From Halobellus limi (GTDB lineage Archaea; Halobacteriota; Halobacteria; Halobacteriales; Haloferacaceae), in the NCBI RefSeq assembly GCF_004799685.1, contig NZ_CP031311.1, forward strand, positions 1,364,001-1,428,000: a stretch of DNA of 64,000 nt. The letters are read 5' to 3'. Position numbers and translations under genes: made by a program. Under the pieces are notes generated by a model, which saw only the letters and a program-made list of their open reading frames with translations, searched no databases and was not told the DNA's origin. Shown here in pieces: positions 18,461 through 26,387 of the stretch (the first letter of the stretch is position 1; each line of letters opens with the position of its first letter).

Positions 18461-18610
18461 TGTTCGACGTGATTGTGGCGTTCGAGGGCAGCGTATTCAT
18501 TCTATCGCCCGGTTTCGCGCCGACCGCCGCCGGGGTACGCGAACGTTTATTCGCTTGCTGACACAACTGTGGGATATGTCTGCCACGCCGATTCGCGGGG
18601 GCGTCTGAGG

Positions 18611-19816
18611 GTGCCGGGACTCCTCTTCTGGACGCTCGTCGTACTGGCGACGCTCACGAGCCTCGTCACAGCGTGGGCGCTCGGCGCCAACAGCAACTCG
18701 CCGCCCTTCGCCCCCGCGATCGGTGCGAACGCCATCTCGACGATGCGGGCGGCGTTCCTCATCGGCATCCTCGCCGCGCTCGGTGCGCTGACTCAGGGCG
18801 GGGCCATCTCCGAGACGGTCGGGGCGGGCCTCATCGAGGGGGTCCAGATCACGTCGCTCGCGGCCACGGCCGGGCTCCTGACCGCTGCCGGATTCATGGC
18901 GTTCGGCGTCTACAGCGGCTACCCCGTCCCCGCGGCGTTCGCGACCACCGGGGCGATGGTGGGGGTGGGCCTCTCGCTCGGCGGCGATCCCGCGACCGAC
19001 ACCTACCGGCGGATCGTGACCTTCTGGGCGCTCGTGCCGCCTGTCTCGGGTGGCCTCGCGTACCTCACGGCGACGATCCTCCGCCGCGACGACATCCCCG
19101 AGACCGTCGGCGTTCCCCTCCTGGCGGCCGTCGTCGGCGGGATCATCGCCAACGTCCAACTGGCGATCGTCCCCTCACCGCCCGAGGCGGCACAGAGTTC
19201 GATCGCCGGTTTTCTCGCGAGACAGCTCCCGACGCCGGCCGTCGCAGGAGTCGATCCCGCAGTCGTCCTGGTGACGCTGATCGCCGCCGCAGTGAGTTTC
19301 CGGTTCATCCGCCGGCGGACGCAGGAGTCGGTCGACAGGGGGATCCGGACGTTCCTGGTCCTGCTCGGGAGCGTCGTCGCCTTCTCCAGCGGCGGCAGTC
19401 AGGTCGGGTTGGCCACCGGCCCCCTCGAAAACCTCTACGGGGCCGAACTCGGGCTCCCCGGGGTTCTCCTGCTCGCGCTCGGGGCGGTCGGCATCCTCGG
19501 CGGGGCGTGGATGGGTGCGCCCAGACTGCTCCAGGCGACCTCGCGCGAGTACGCGCAGTTGGGAGTTAGACGCTCGATCGCCGCGCTGGTCCCCGGGTTC
19601 ATCATCGCCCAGGTGGCCATCGCGCTGGGCATCCCGATCTCGTTCAACAACATCATCATCTCGGGGGTCATCGGCGGCGGCCTGGCCGGCGGTTCCGCGG
19701 GCGTCTCCCGCCGGAAGATCGGCGTGACGATCGCCTTCTGGCTCATCACGCTCGTCGCCTCGACGACGATCGGCTTCGGTCTCTACAGGGCGCTGGCCGC
19801 GGTACTCGGCGGATAG
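18611..19816 (+). CDS. PiT-family inorganic phosphate transporter-like permease
   Basis: About 401 aa with about ten membrane helices. Two related glycine/asparagine motifs, GANSNSPPFAPAIGANA near the N-terminus and GIPISFNNIIISGVIGGGLAGGS in the second half, correspond to the inverted signature repeats of PiT phosphate transporters. It probably imports phosphate with Na+ or H+. GTG at 18611 gives a natural start just before the first helix. A nearby ATG (18576) is out of frame. Confidence 0.82.
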   Translation: MPGLLFWTLVVLATLTSLVTAWALGANSNSPPFAPAIGANAISTMRAAFLIGILAALGALTQGGAISETVGAGLIEGVQITSLAATAGLLTAAGFMAFGVYSGYPVPAAFATTGAMVGVGLSLGGDPATDTYRRIVTFWALVPPVSGGLAYLTATILRRDDIPETVGVPLLAAVVGGIIANVQLAIVPSPPEAAQSSIAGFLARQLPTPAVAGVDPAVVLVTLIAAAVSFRFIRRRTQESVDRGIRTFLVLLGSVVAFSSGGSQVGLATGPLENLYGAELGLPGVLLLALGAVGILGGAWMGAPRLLQATSREYAQLGVRRSIAALVPGFIIAQVAIALGIPISFNNIIISGVIGGGLAGGSAGVSRRKIGVTIAFWLITLVASTTIGFGLYRALAAVLGG

Positions 19817-19822
19817 CCGTCC

Positions 19823-20254
19823 TCAGCGGACGACGGTCACCGTCACGGGCGCATCGCTGACGACGCTCGTCGCCACCGTCCCGAGCAAGCGGCCGGCGAC
19901 ACCGCTTCGCTCGCCTCCGTGACCGCCCATCACGACGTGATCGACGTCGTGTTCGTCGACGTACGCGAGTATCGTCTCGGCGGGATCGCCGGTCTCGACG
20001 ACCGTCTCGACGGTTCGATCGACCGTCTGGGCCTGTTCGCTCGCCAGGTCGACGACGCGTTCGGCCCGCTCGCGAGCGCTCCCGAGTCGATCTTCGTCGG
20101 GTTCGAGGATCCCCCCTTCGCTCATCCCGGCGTCGGCGGGCGTCACCACGTTCAGGACGGTCACCGGACAGTCGAACACGTCGAGGGCGTGCACGAGTGC
20201 GTCGTCAGCGAGCGGCGATCCGTCGAGCGGGACGAGCACGTGTGAGGGGTGCAT
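19823..20254 (-). CDS. Universal stress protein (UspA family)
   Basis: A 143-aa Rossmann-like protein. HVLVPLDGSPLADDALVHAL is the N-terminal strand and ATP-site aspartate; the C-terminal glycine-rich ATP-binding loop is VMGGHGGERSGVAGRLLGTVATSVV. Usp proteins bind ATP or act as stress-linked signalling modules near transporters. It sits tail-to-tail with the PiT-like permease, so a shared function is not implied. Confidence 0.92.
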   Translation of the reverse strand: MHPSHVLVPLDGSPLADDALVHALDVFDCPVTVLNVVTPADAGMSEGGILEPDEDRLGSARERAERVVDLASEQAQTVDRTVETVVETGDPAETILAYVDEHDVDHVVMGGHGGERSGVAGRLLGTVATSVVSDAPVTVTVVR

Positions 20255-20321
20255 AGGTGCGCTACGAAAGGAGGACACATATCCTCGGGGGGTCGCTCGG
20301 TACTCGGAATCGGCCGCGCCG

Positions 20322-21749
20322 CTAGCTCCCGTTGCCACTCTCGGAGCTGTCGACGCCCATCGCCTGAAAGAGCTTCTTTCGGACGGCCTCCTCGGTGAGT
20401 TGTAAGAGCGTGTCGCGGTTGTCGTCGCTCGTCTCGATCCCGGTGAAGATGCCGAGCGGGATCTCGACGTCGCCCTGCGTGGAGTGGCCGCCGGTCTCGC
20501 CGATTCCGGAGAAGGCGTCCTGGAGGATCTTCCCGATGTTCATCCGGATGTCCTTCGAGCGCGCCGAGAGGAAGATCCGGTCGTCGGCGATCCCGAAGAC
20601 GGCCGTCGTCGTGATGCCCTCCAGTTTCAGGAGGTGCTGGGCGGCCTGCCCCAGCGCGTCGCGGTCGCGGATGAAGCCCGCGTTCGAGACGAGGTGGCTG
20701 CCCTGGACCTCCCGGTTCTGGATCGCCTCCGCGAGCACGTCCAGCGTCTCCGGCGACATCGACGGCGACTCGACCTGTTCGAGGGTGTCGTGGTCGGCGA
20801 AGGGGTAGAGGTACGCCGCCGCGGTGAGGTCCGCGGGCGTCGTCTCCCGCTTGAAGTCCAGCGTCTCAGAGCGGATTCCGTAGAGCAGCGCCGTGGCGAC
20901 CGCCTCGCTCGGCGAGAGGTCGAACTCCTGGAGGTACTTCGTGAGGATCGTCGACGTCGAGGAGACGTTCGGGCGGACGTCGGTGAACGCCGCCTCGATC
21001 CCCTCTTCGGGCTCGTAGTGGTCGATGAAGATGTCGACCTCGACGTCGATGTCGGGGTCTCCGGACTTCATGTGGTCGACCAGCGCGACCGCCCCGTACT
21101 CCGAGAGGGGCTTCCCCTCCGAGAGCGGGACGAGTTCGATCCCCAGGAGGTTGACGAACGCGCGGTTCTCCTGGTGGCCGATCTCGCCGTCGTAGTTGAT
21201 CACGGCGTCGACGCCGTGCTCTCGGGCGATGGCCTGCAGCGCGACTGCCGAGGCGATCGAGTCCGGATCGGGGTTGTCGTGGGTGAGCACCGCCAGTCCC
21301 TCCGAGGCCCCTTCGAGCACCTCCGCGAGCTGTCTCGCCTTGTACTCCAGTTCGCCGGACTCAAGCGAGCGCAGCGCGGAGTCCGCGATGACCTCCGAGG
21401 GGTTGATGACGACGTCCGCGCCCAGGTCGGCGAGTTCGTCTTCGGAGACGGGATCGGACGCGCGGACCACGATGAACTGGTCGCCGCCGCTCTCGCGGAT
21501 CGCCGAGACGGCCGCCTTGTTGGCCTCGACGTCCGAGGCGAGGATCAAGACGACGTCCCGGTCGGCGACGGCGTCGGCGACGTCGGTGTCGGCGATGTCG
21601 GTCTGCTGGGCGTTCAGATCCTGATCGCGGAGGGATTCGACGCGACTCTCGTCTTTGTCGAGGATGAGGACGTCTTTCCCCTCCTCGACGAGGTCTTCGG
21701 CCACCGCGTAGCCGACGCTCCCGCATCCGAGGATGGCGTAGGTGGACAT
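20322..21749 (-). CDS. TrkA-N (RCK) plus DHH/DHHA1 phosphoesterase fusion protein
   Basis: 475 aa. The N-terminal Rossmann domain (about 1-135: TYAILGCGSVGYAVAEDL) binds a nucleotide, and a DHH phosphoesterase follows from about 150 (LTHDNPDPDSIASAVAL with the D-x-D motif, then VDHMKSGDPD and IDHYEPE). DHHA1 occupies about 350-460 (GGHSTQGD). It probably hydrolyses a small phosphodiester such as a cyclic dinucleotide or nanoRNA, with RCK regulation. ATG at 21749 starts the Rossmann fold; extended starts add no structure. Confidence 0.88.
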   Translation of the reverse strand: MSTYAILGCGSVGYAVAEDLVEEGKDVLILDKDESRVESLRDQDLNAQQTDIADTDVADAVADRDVVLILASDVEANKAAVSAIRESGGDQFIVVRASDPVSEDELADLGADVVINPSEVIADSALRSLESGELEYKARQLAEVLEGASEGLAVLTHDNPDPDSIASAVALQAIAREHGVDAVINYDGEIGHQENRAFVNLLGIELVPLSEGKPLSEYGAVALVDHMKSGDPDIDVEVDIFIDHYEPEEGIEAAFTDVRPNVSSTSTILTKYLQEFDLSPSEAVATALLYGIRSETLDFKRETTPADLTAAAYLYPFADHDTLEQVESPSMSPETLDVLAEAIQNREVQGSHLVSNAGFIRDRDALGQAAQHLLKLEGITTTAVFGIADDRIFLSARSKDIRMNIGKILQDAFSGIGETGGHSTQGDVEIPLGIFTGIETSDDNRDTLLQLTEEAVRKKLFQAMGVDSSESGNGS

Positions 21750-21952
21750 CGAAGAGATTGTGACCCCAGCGCTCATTTTAGCGTACATCGCGTCGGACGA
21801 CACTTAACAGCACTCGTTTGGGCGAAGGGACCGACGTCCACCGCGGGAGTCCCCCGCGTCCGTCGGGTCGAGTTCGTTCGTGGGAGTCGATGACGCGTCT
21901 CCGAGCGAAAGGAAACATCTTTAATCGCGCCACCGAAACGATCGGATGCAGT

Positions 21953-22026
21953 GGGCCGGTAGCTCAGTCCGGCAGAGCGTCTGACTCTTAATCAGACGGT
22001 CGCGCGTTCAAATCGCGTCCGGCCCG
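21953..22026 (+). tRNA. tRNA-Lys (anticodon CTT), provirus integration site
   Basis: Acceptor stem GGGCCGG (21953-21959) pairs with CCGGCCC (22019-22025), discriminator G. Anticodon stem TCTGA/TCAGA encloses CTCTTAA with CTT. T arm is GCGCGTTCAAATCGCGT. No CCA is encoded. TTTAAT at 21919-21924 is a TATA box. The last 14 bases belong to the 15-bp attachment core, so integration regenerates a complete tRNA at this end. Confidence 0.97.
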
Positions 22027-22027
22027 T
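22013..22027 (+). other. attL core
   Basis: TCGCGTCCGGCCCGT, the 3' end of tRNA-Lys plus one base. It is identical to the attR core at 34889-34903; flanks on both sides then diverge (CCGATCTG after attL, TCTGTTGC after attR). Confidence 0.9.
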
Positions 22028-22075
22028 CCGATCTGTAAACGTTTGCTTACCTCAGGTTAATCGAGGTGAGCGCGC

Positions 22076-22420
22076 GTGAGCGTCGACGATGCTCTTTCCG
22101 TCGACGCCGACCTAGATCTCGACGAGAACCGTCTCCGAGCCATCGTCGTCGAACGGCGCGAGCTCGAGGTCGACGACCTCTTCCAGAACGGAGAGCTCCG
22201 TCTCTGGGAAGACTCCGAAGGGTGGGACGGCTACGTTCGCGAAGAGGACGAGAACGGCGACGTCGCCTACTACAAGGTCAACACGCGGCACGACGGGGAC
22301 TCCTGGATCAAGCATATGCGCGTCGGTGAGCAGGCGGTACACGACGCGGTTCGGCAGCATATCCGTGATCCGCTCGCGGGAGAAGCCGGCGTCTTCCGGC
22401 GGAGGTGCTCTCCACCATGA
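22076..22420 (+). CDS. Provirus hypothetical protein, first gene after attL
   Basis: A 114-aa acidic protein with GTG start. The middle (LRLWEDSEGWDGYVREEDENGDVAYYKVNTRHDGDSWIKHM) looks like a small beta-rich fold; I do not recognise the family. It overlaps the next gene by 4 nt (ATGA), so the two are coupled. The 50 bp between the tRNA and the start hold an imperfect palindrome (CCTCAGGTTAATCGAGG) that may control it. Confidence 0.7.
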   Translation: MSVDDALSVDADLDLDENRLRAIVVERRELEVDDLFQNGELRLWEDSEGWDGYVREEDENGDVAYYKVNTRHDGDSWIKHMRVGEQAVHDAVRQHIRDPLAGEAGVFRRRCSPP

Positions 22421-22965
22421 CGGACGTCGACGAGCGCCTGAACGACCTCGAGGGCCAGGTCCGCGCGCTTCATAACGCCCGGAAGTATCTCCTCGAGAAA
22501 GTCGAAGAGCTCGAAGAGGAGAACGAGCAGCTCCGCCAGGACCTTGAGGAAGTGAAGCGGACCGCAGACACCGCCTACGGTGTCGCCGGTGAGACGTCCG
22601 ACGGAGCTCGAGCGGACGGCGGCCCGTCGGATCAGAAGCGCGCCGAGTGGCTCTCACGAAACGAGGTCGTCCGTCGAGCGATCACCGGCAACCAGGACGG
22701 CGGCGCGGTCACCGCGACCGAGGTCAAGTCGATGGCGCGGCCGGAGACGGAGCTCTACAACAAGCAGGTCTCGCGCGCCTGGGCTAGTCTCGCTCAGAGG
22801 TGGACCGCCCTCGAGTACGAGCGCCGCGACGACAAGCTGAATCGGCTGAAGGTCCGCGCCGACGATCTCTCCGACGACCTGGTCCGGGTCGTCGAGCGCG
22901 ACCTCGATCGAGACGACCTCGTCGAGAAGCTCGAGGAGAAACGTCACCGGAAAGCGAAGCTATGA
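22417..22965 (+). CDS. Provirus coiled-coil protein with predicted helix-turn-helix part
   Basis: 182 aa. Residues about 1-55 form a leucine/glutamate heptad coiled coil (LNDLEGQVRALHNARKYLL..VEELEEENEQLRQDLEEV). The C-terminal part (about 80-182) is helical and basic-acidic mixed (LSRNEVVRRAITGNQDGGAVTATEV, then RWTALEYERRDDKLNRLKV), consistent with a dimeric DNA-binding protein. Family not recognised. Forms a two-gene unit with the preceding gene and converges on the small recombinase. Confidence 0.72.
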   Translation: MTDVDERLNDLEGQVRALHNARKYLLEKVEELEEENEQLRQDLEEVKRTADTAYGVAGETSDGARADGGPSDQKRAEWLSRNEVVRRAITGNQDGGAVTATEVKSMARPETELYNKQVSRAWASLAQRWTALEYERRDDKLNRLKVRADDLSDDLVRVVERDLDRDDLVEKLEEKRHRKAKL

Positions 22966-23186
22966 CGATGTCGTCACCGACCACACCGAGAAGCGGCCCA
23001 CGAACGGAGCTCGCGAAGCCGCCACCACTAGCCTACTCCTAATCTTAGTGAGAGGTGTAGTGTGTAAATAGAGGTTCGTTACTGTGAGGTATATCGGCTG
23101 TAGCGTCGCGAAGCGTCACGATTAGAGGCTTTCCGGATCCGTCATCGGAGGTTCACCCGGTGACGACGATGTCACCGAAGAAGTGT

Positions 23187-23771
23187 CTAGAGCCAGTCGA
23201 CTTTTCCGCGCTCGCGCCGCTGCGCGGCGGGCGACGCTTCGCCGCGGTAGTGGTTCAGGAAGGTCTCGAGGTCGTTCCAGCCGCCCCAGAGCAGCGCGAC
23301 CTGTTCGTCGACGTCATCGTTCGCGAGCGCGCCGGCCCAGGTTCGACGGAGGTCGTGGAAACTCAGGTAGGTCCAGCGCTCATCGTCGGTCTCTTCGGCG
23401 AGAAGGTCGGCCGTATTGGTGACCCATCGACGAAGTGTTCTCGTCGAGCGGTCGATGATCGGCTCGTCGACGTCGGCGTCGCGAACGTCACCGACGGTGC
23501 GGATCGACTCGGCGAGCGTCGCCGGCATCGGAGTCTCCCGCGGCTTGTTTCCTTTCCCGTCGACGACTCGGAGCATCGTTCCGACGTCGGAGTCGACGAC
23601 ATGGGCGGGCGCGACGTCGAGGACCTCGTGCGACCGGAGCCCGCAGCGCGCCCCCAGAGCGAAGGCGATCCGGCGCTGCCGATCGGCGACGCGCTCGAGG
23701 AGCTGGTCGACTTCCTGGTCGGAGAGCCATACCCGCCGGCCGTCCTCTTCGTCGAATGGTTCAGTGAGCAT
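23187..23771 (-). CDS. Small catalytic-domain-only tyrosine recombinase
   Basis: 194 aa. All catalytic positions are present: R46 (CGLRSHEV), K73 (DGKGNK), H139-x-x-R142 (HDLRR), W165 (GGW) and nucleophile Y175 (NHYRG). The N-terminal core-binding domain of full integrases is missing, so it starts almost at the catalytic domain. It is the last gene of the packaging-ATPase operon, with its start inside the end of a 41-aa ORF. A role in resolving genome multimers or circularising DNA is possible; a second, full integrase lies at the other end. Confidence 0.85.
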   Translation of the reverse strand: MLTEPFDEEDGRRVWLSDQEVDQLLERVADRQRRIAFALGARCGLRSHEVLDVAPAHVVDSDVGTMLRVVDGKGNKPRETPMPATLAESIRTVGDVRDADVDEPIIDRSTRTLRRWVTNTADLLAEETDDERWTYLSFHDLRRTWAGALANDDVDEQVALLWGGWNDLETFLNHYRGEASPAAQRRERGKVDWL

Positions 23772-23886
23772 TTGTCCGGGAAGCGCGCTTGTCGGTCACT
23801 TCCCCCGGGGTAGGCGTGGCGATCACGGTGGTCCAGGGGGTCGGTTTGGTGGGAAATCGTCCGATTCCCCTCCGATTGTCGGTCAT
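23761..23886 (-). CDS. Small basic provirus ORF (41 aa)
   Basis: ATG overlaps the stop of the nuclease-like gene, and its stop (ACTGA) overlaps the ATG of the small recombinase. The product (NRRGIGRFPTKPTPWTTVI part) is Pro/Thr-rich and basic, unlike the acidic neighbours. The overlaps at both ends argue for translation, or simply for translational relay. No family known. Confidence 0.5.
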   Translation of the reverse strand: MTDNRRGIGRFPTKPTPWTTVIATPTPGEVTDKRASRTNAH

Positions 23887-24314
23887 ATGCTCATCACCTC
23901 GGACCACGGCACCTTCTTTTGTCGGGCCTCCCGCTCGCGATGCTTCGCTACCGACCACGGCTCGCCGTCCTCGAGGGCGATCTCCCGAACGATCCGCGTC
24001 ACCGTCGACGGCTTTCGGCGCTGGATCCCGACGACCTCGTCGTCGGTCGAGAAGAGGACGAACGCATACCACGCGGTCCCACTCGCTTCGGCGCTGGTCA
24101 GAGACGTGTGTTGATCCTCCCAGAGTCGGAAGCGGCCTTCGGATCCGTCGTCGAGCTCCGTGTGCGTCGACTTGACCTCGATCTTCGTTCCGTTCGGAGT
24201 GACGACGTCGTACCAGTAGGATTCACCAGGGACGTGCTCGCCGTTAACCTCGGCGGCGATGATCTTCCCGGCGGCCTCACCCTGGCGTTCGTTCGCGCGT
24301 CGGCGGGTACTCAT
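23883..24314 (-). CDS. PD-(D/E)XK-like nuclease candidate
   Basis: 143 aa. A basic N-terminal helix with E13 (NERQGEAAGKIIAAEV) is followed by D36-x9-E46-V-K48 (YDVVTPNGTKIEVKS), the order and spacing of the restriction-endonuclease-like core, then a helix. It overlaps the packaging ATPase gene by 4 nt. I infer a DNA-cutting or junction-resolving role coupled to packaging, as HerA-type pumps often work with nucleases. The motif is short, so another small fold is possible. Confidence 0.62.
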   Translation of the reverse strand: MSTRRRANERQGEAAGKIIAAEVNGEHVPGESYWYDVVTPNGTKIEVKSTHTELDDGSEGRFRLWEDQHTSLTSAEASGTAWYAFVLFSTDDEVVGIQRRKPSTVTRIVREIALEDGEPWSVAKHREREARQKKVPWSEVMSI

Positions 24315-24979
24315 GCGTATTCCTCCGAGGTCGTTCCGCGGTCGATCACCTGGGGCGGATCAGTCGGCTTGATGACGACATAGCGCCAGTCCTCGGTCGG
24401 GAGATCGACTTCGTTCAGCCCGTAGTACCGGAGATATCCCCGATGCCACGTCTTCACCTCTCCGCACCACACGAAGTACTTGCAGTTCTTGATCGGCGGG
24501 TAGTACAGTTCGGTCGGATCCTGGGTCATAACGACACCTTTCACGTTCTCGTCGCGGTCCTCGTGGAGGATCTTCGCGAGCGGGTTTCCGGTCTTCACCG
24601 CCGACGTATCCTCGTCGTCCGGGAGAACGGTATGGCCCTCGTCGACGATGATCTGAGTGCACACCTCGGCGTCGGTCGCATCGGCGATCGCGAGCGCGAG
24701 CTGACGTGAATCGGCGACGCCCTTCGTCGGATCCGAACACCGATAGTCGATCCGGAGCCGGCGGAGTTCTCTTTGCGTGGTGCAGGACGTAACGAGGTCC
24801 TTCGCTTCCGAGAACGACCGGGCGACGCGCGCACCGTCGACGTCTCGGCTCGTGAGCCCGTCCTCGTCATTGTGGTTCACCCAGATACTCACTCCGTTGT
24901 GCTTCGCGTACATCTCCCGGGCGTAGGTCGTCTTTCCGCCACCCGAGGAGCCGCCGATCATCACGTGTTTCGCCTTCAT
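24311..24979 (-). CDS. Genome-packaging ATPase (FtsK-HerA superfamily, membrane-virus type)
   Basis: 222 aa. Walker A G-G-S-S-G-G-G-K-T-T at 9-18 and Walker B Q-I-I-V-D-E-G-H at 109-116, with Q153 (MTQDP) as a sensor-like glutamine. The short single-domain size and absence of a nuclease domain fit the A32/P9-like packaging ATPases of internal-membrane icosahedral viruses, which translocate DNA into the capsid. Start and stop overlap both neighbours by 4 nt. A cellular HerA would be far longer. Confidence 0.82.
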   Translation of the reverse strand: MKAKHVMIGGSSGGGKTTYAREMYAKHNGVSIWVNHNDEDGLTSRDVDGARVARSFSEAKDLVTSCTTQRELRRLRIDYRCSDPTKGVADSRQLALAIADATDAEVCTQIIVDEGHTVLPDDEDTSAVKTGNPLAKILHEDRDENVKGVVMTQDPTELYYPPIKNCKYFVWCGEVKTWHRGYLRYYGLNEVDLPTEDWRYVVIKPTDPPQVIDRGTTSEEYA

Positions 24980-25410
24980 ACCGCCGCTGCACCTCCCGGC
25001 GTCGCCACGTCTTCCAGGTCCTCGTCCGGCTCGTCGTCGGACTGATCGCTCTCGTCGACATCGGCGTTACTGAGCATCTGGGATATCCCGCGGCCCATCT
25101 TCCCGAGTGGTCCGAGGGTATCGCCGAGTTCGACGTCGACCACGTCGAGAATCCAATCGAGCAGCCCATCGCCGACGTGCTCCATTCCATCCTCGAGTCC
25201 GGACTCCCGGAGCGTCTCCGCACGCGGCCCGTGTTCGTCGGCCGTGAGCAGCTTCTTCAGGATATCCGTGATATCGATGGTTCGCTCATCGCCGGTGTCT
25301 GCGGCCGTTTCGGCGGCTTCCTCGGCTACGCTCTCCGCTGCTTCTTCAGCTGTGCTCGTCGGCTCGCCGAGATCCCCGAACGCCGACTCGTCGAAATCGA
25401 CCTCAGCCAT
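24976..25410 (-). CDS. Provirus acidic helical protein
   Basis: 144 aa, very acidic at both ends (AEEAAESVAEEAAETAAD; DQSDDEPDEDLEDV). The middle (about 55-110: DITDILKKLLTADEHGPR, GDGLLDWILDVVDVELGDTLGPLGKMGRG) is amphipathic and could contact the membrane or capsid. No family recognised. Position immediately upstream of the packaging ATPase suggests a packaging-vertex or internal virion protein; this is context only. ATG at 25410 overlaps the preceding zinc-protein stop. Confidence 0.7.
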   Translation of the reverse strand: MAEVDFDESAFGDLGEPTSTAEEAAESVAEEAAETAADTGDERTIDITDILKKLLTADEHGPRAETLRESGLEDGMEHVGDGLLDWILDVVDVELGDTLGPLGKMGRGISQMLSNADVDESDQSDDEPDEDLEDVATPGGAAAV

Positions 25411-25909
25411 CGGGACTATACACCTCCTGGCAGTCGGCACACACCCGATCGTGCTCTGTCAGCGCTCGCGTCGCTTCGGGACCGTGCTCGCCCGCGCGGA
25501 GGACCTCCGTCGCGTCGTAGTAGTCCTCGCTCCCGCAGTCCGGGCACGTCTCCGCTTCGGGCGGCCCGCGCCCCATCGTGGGATTCTCCGATCCCGGATC
25601 GTTCTGATCCCGGATATCCTGGGATCCCTGTTCAGATCCCGGATCCGATCCGGGATCGTCGTCGACGTCCTGCTCGAGGTCGTCGGCACCGTCCTGGGAA
25701 TCCGTCTCGGATTCGGGCGTCCCGGATCCGAGTCCGTCCCCGGCGGCGCTGTGGACTTCGAGCATCTGGGTTGCTTTCTGGAAGCCGATCCCGGAATGGT
25801 CCTCATCGGTTTTCGAGGACATATGCGAGATCGTCGCCGTGTTGGCTTCCTCCTTCGATTCTCTCTGGAACGATGCCCCGCAAGCGGGGCAGGCTGTCGT
25901 TGCTGTCAT
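25403..25909 (-). CDS. Provirus zinc-ribbon protein with D/G/S/P-rich linker
   Basis: 168 aa. Zinc-binding pairs occur at the N-terminus (CPACGASF) and C-terminus (CPDCGSEDYYD, with CADCQEVY). Between them is a low-complexity linker rich in GSDPGS. At DNA level the word GATCCCGGAT recurs at 25590, 25606 and 25635. Paired CxxC ribbons suggest DNA or protein binding. Its ATG lies within the stop region of the upstream 45-aa gene. Confidence 0.72.
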   Translation of the reverse strand: MTATTACPACGASFQRESKEEANTATISHMSSKTDEDHSGIGFQKATQMLEVHSAAGDGLGSGTPESETDSQDGADDLEQDVDDDPGSDPGSEQGSQDIRDQNDPGSENPTMGRGPPEAETCPDCGSEDYYDATEVLRAGEHGPEATRALTEHDRVCADCQEVYSPDG

Positions 25910-26043
25910 ATCGTCACTCCGAGTGAAAATGCCGCCGACACGGCCCAGACCACCAACACGAACAGTCTCGTCGACGTCCGCTGTGCTCTCGCTCCCAAGA
26001 TCATCGCGACGATGCTCGCATCGGCCAGGCCGAAAATCGGCAT
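25906..26043 (-). CDS. Small single-span membrane protein (45 aa), first gene of left arm
   Basis: The product has a hydrophobic segment LFVLVVWAVSAAFSLGVTI at the C-terminus and a short first helix (ASIVAMILGA). TTTAAG (about 26066-26071, minus strand) lies about 25 nt before ATG 26043, as expected for a leaderless start. It overlaps the zinc protein start by 4 nt, which makes it the leading gene of the seven-gene leftward operon. A role in the internal membrane is plausible. Confidence 0.68.
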   Translation of the reverse strand: MPIFGLADASIVAMILGARAQRTSTRLFVLVVWAVSAAFSLGVTI

Positions 26044-26173
26044 ATCTGGGATAATTCCCTGTCGGTCTTAAACCCGTACGCGGGATATTCGTCGGATAGT
26101 TTGATAAATAACTGATTTCTATGGATATCCCGCTCAGACGCCTTTTTCAATCCCGATACAAGGCCGACTCGCC
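26044..26173. promoter_or_regulatory. Divergent promoter region between the two virion/packaging arms
   Basis: AT-rich 130-bp spacer. TTTAAG near 26068 serves the leftward operon. For the rightward operon, GATAAATAAC (about 26104-26113) and CTTTTTCAA (about 26142-26150, 25-28 nt before GTG 26174) are TATA candidates. No operator palindrome is obvious. Confidence 0.6.
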
Positions 26174-26386
26174 GTGAAAGTCAATGTTCCATTCGCTGAC
26201 GAAGAAGTCAGCACCGACAACCCAACGAACGCAGTCGTAACGGTCGGCCTCATCATCATCGGATTCGTCATTTTCCATCTGGCGAGTTCCATCGGTGAGA
26301 ATCTCGCAGGTCGAGTGAACAGCGCCATCGGCGAGTTCATCGGAACGAACCCGGCAACGGGCGACTCCGGGACGGGTGGTGTCTGA
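26174..26386 (+). CDS. Small single-span membrane protein (70 aa), first gene of right arm
   Basis: A GTG start (GTGAAAGTC) leads a soluble N-terminus, then a transmembrane helix (AVVTVGLIIIGFVIFHLA) and a polar tail ending GDSGTGGV. It mirrors the 45-aa membrane protein leading the opposite operon. The stop is one base before the start of the capsid-like gene. Probable internal-membrane virion protein; no family recognised. Confidence 0.72.
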   Translation: MKVNVPFADEEVSTDNPTNAVVTVGLIIIGFVIFHLASSIGENLAGRVNSAIGEFIGTNPATGDSGTGGV

Positions 26387-26387
26387 G

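Noticed and set aside
22966-23186. Possible gene between the convergent left-end provirus genes
   Set aside because: No start with acidic composition. AT-rich spacer only.
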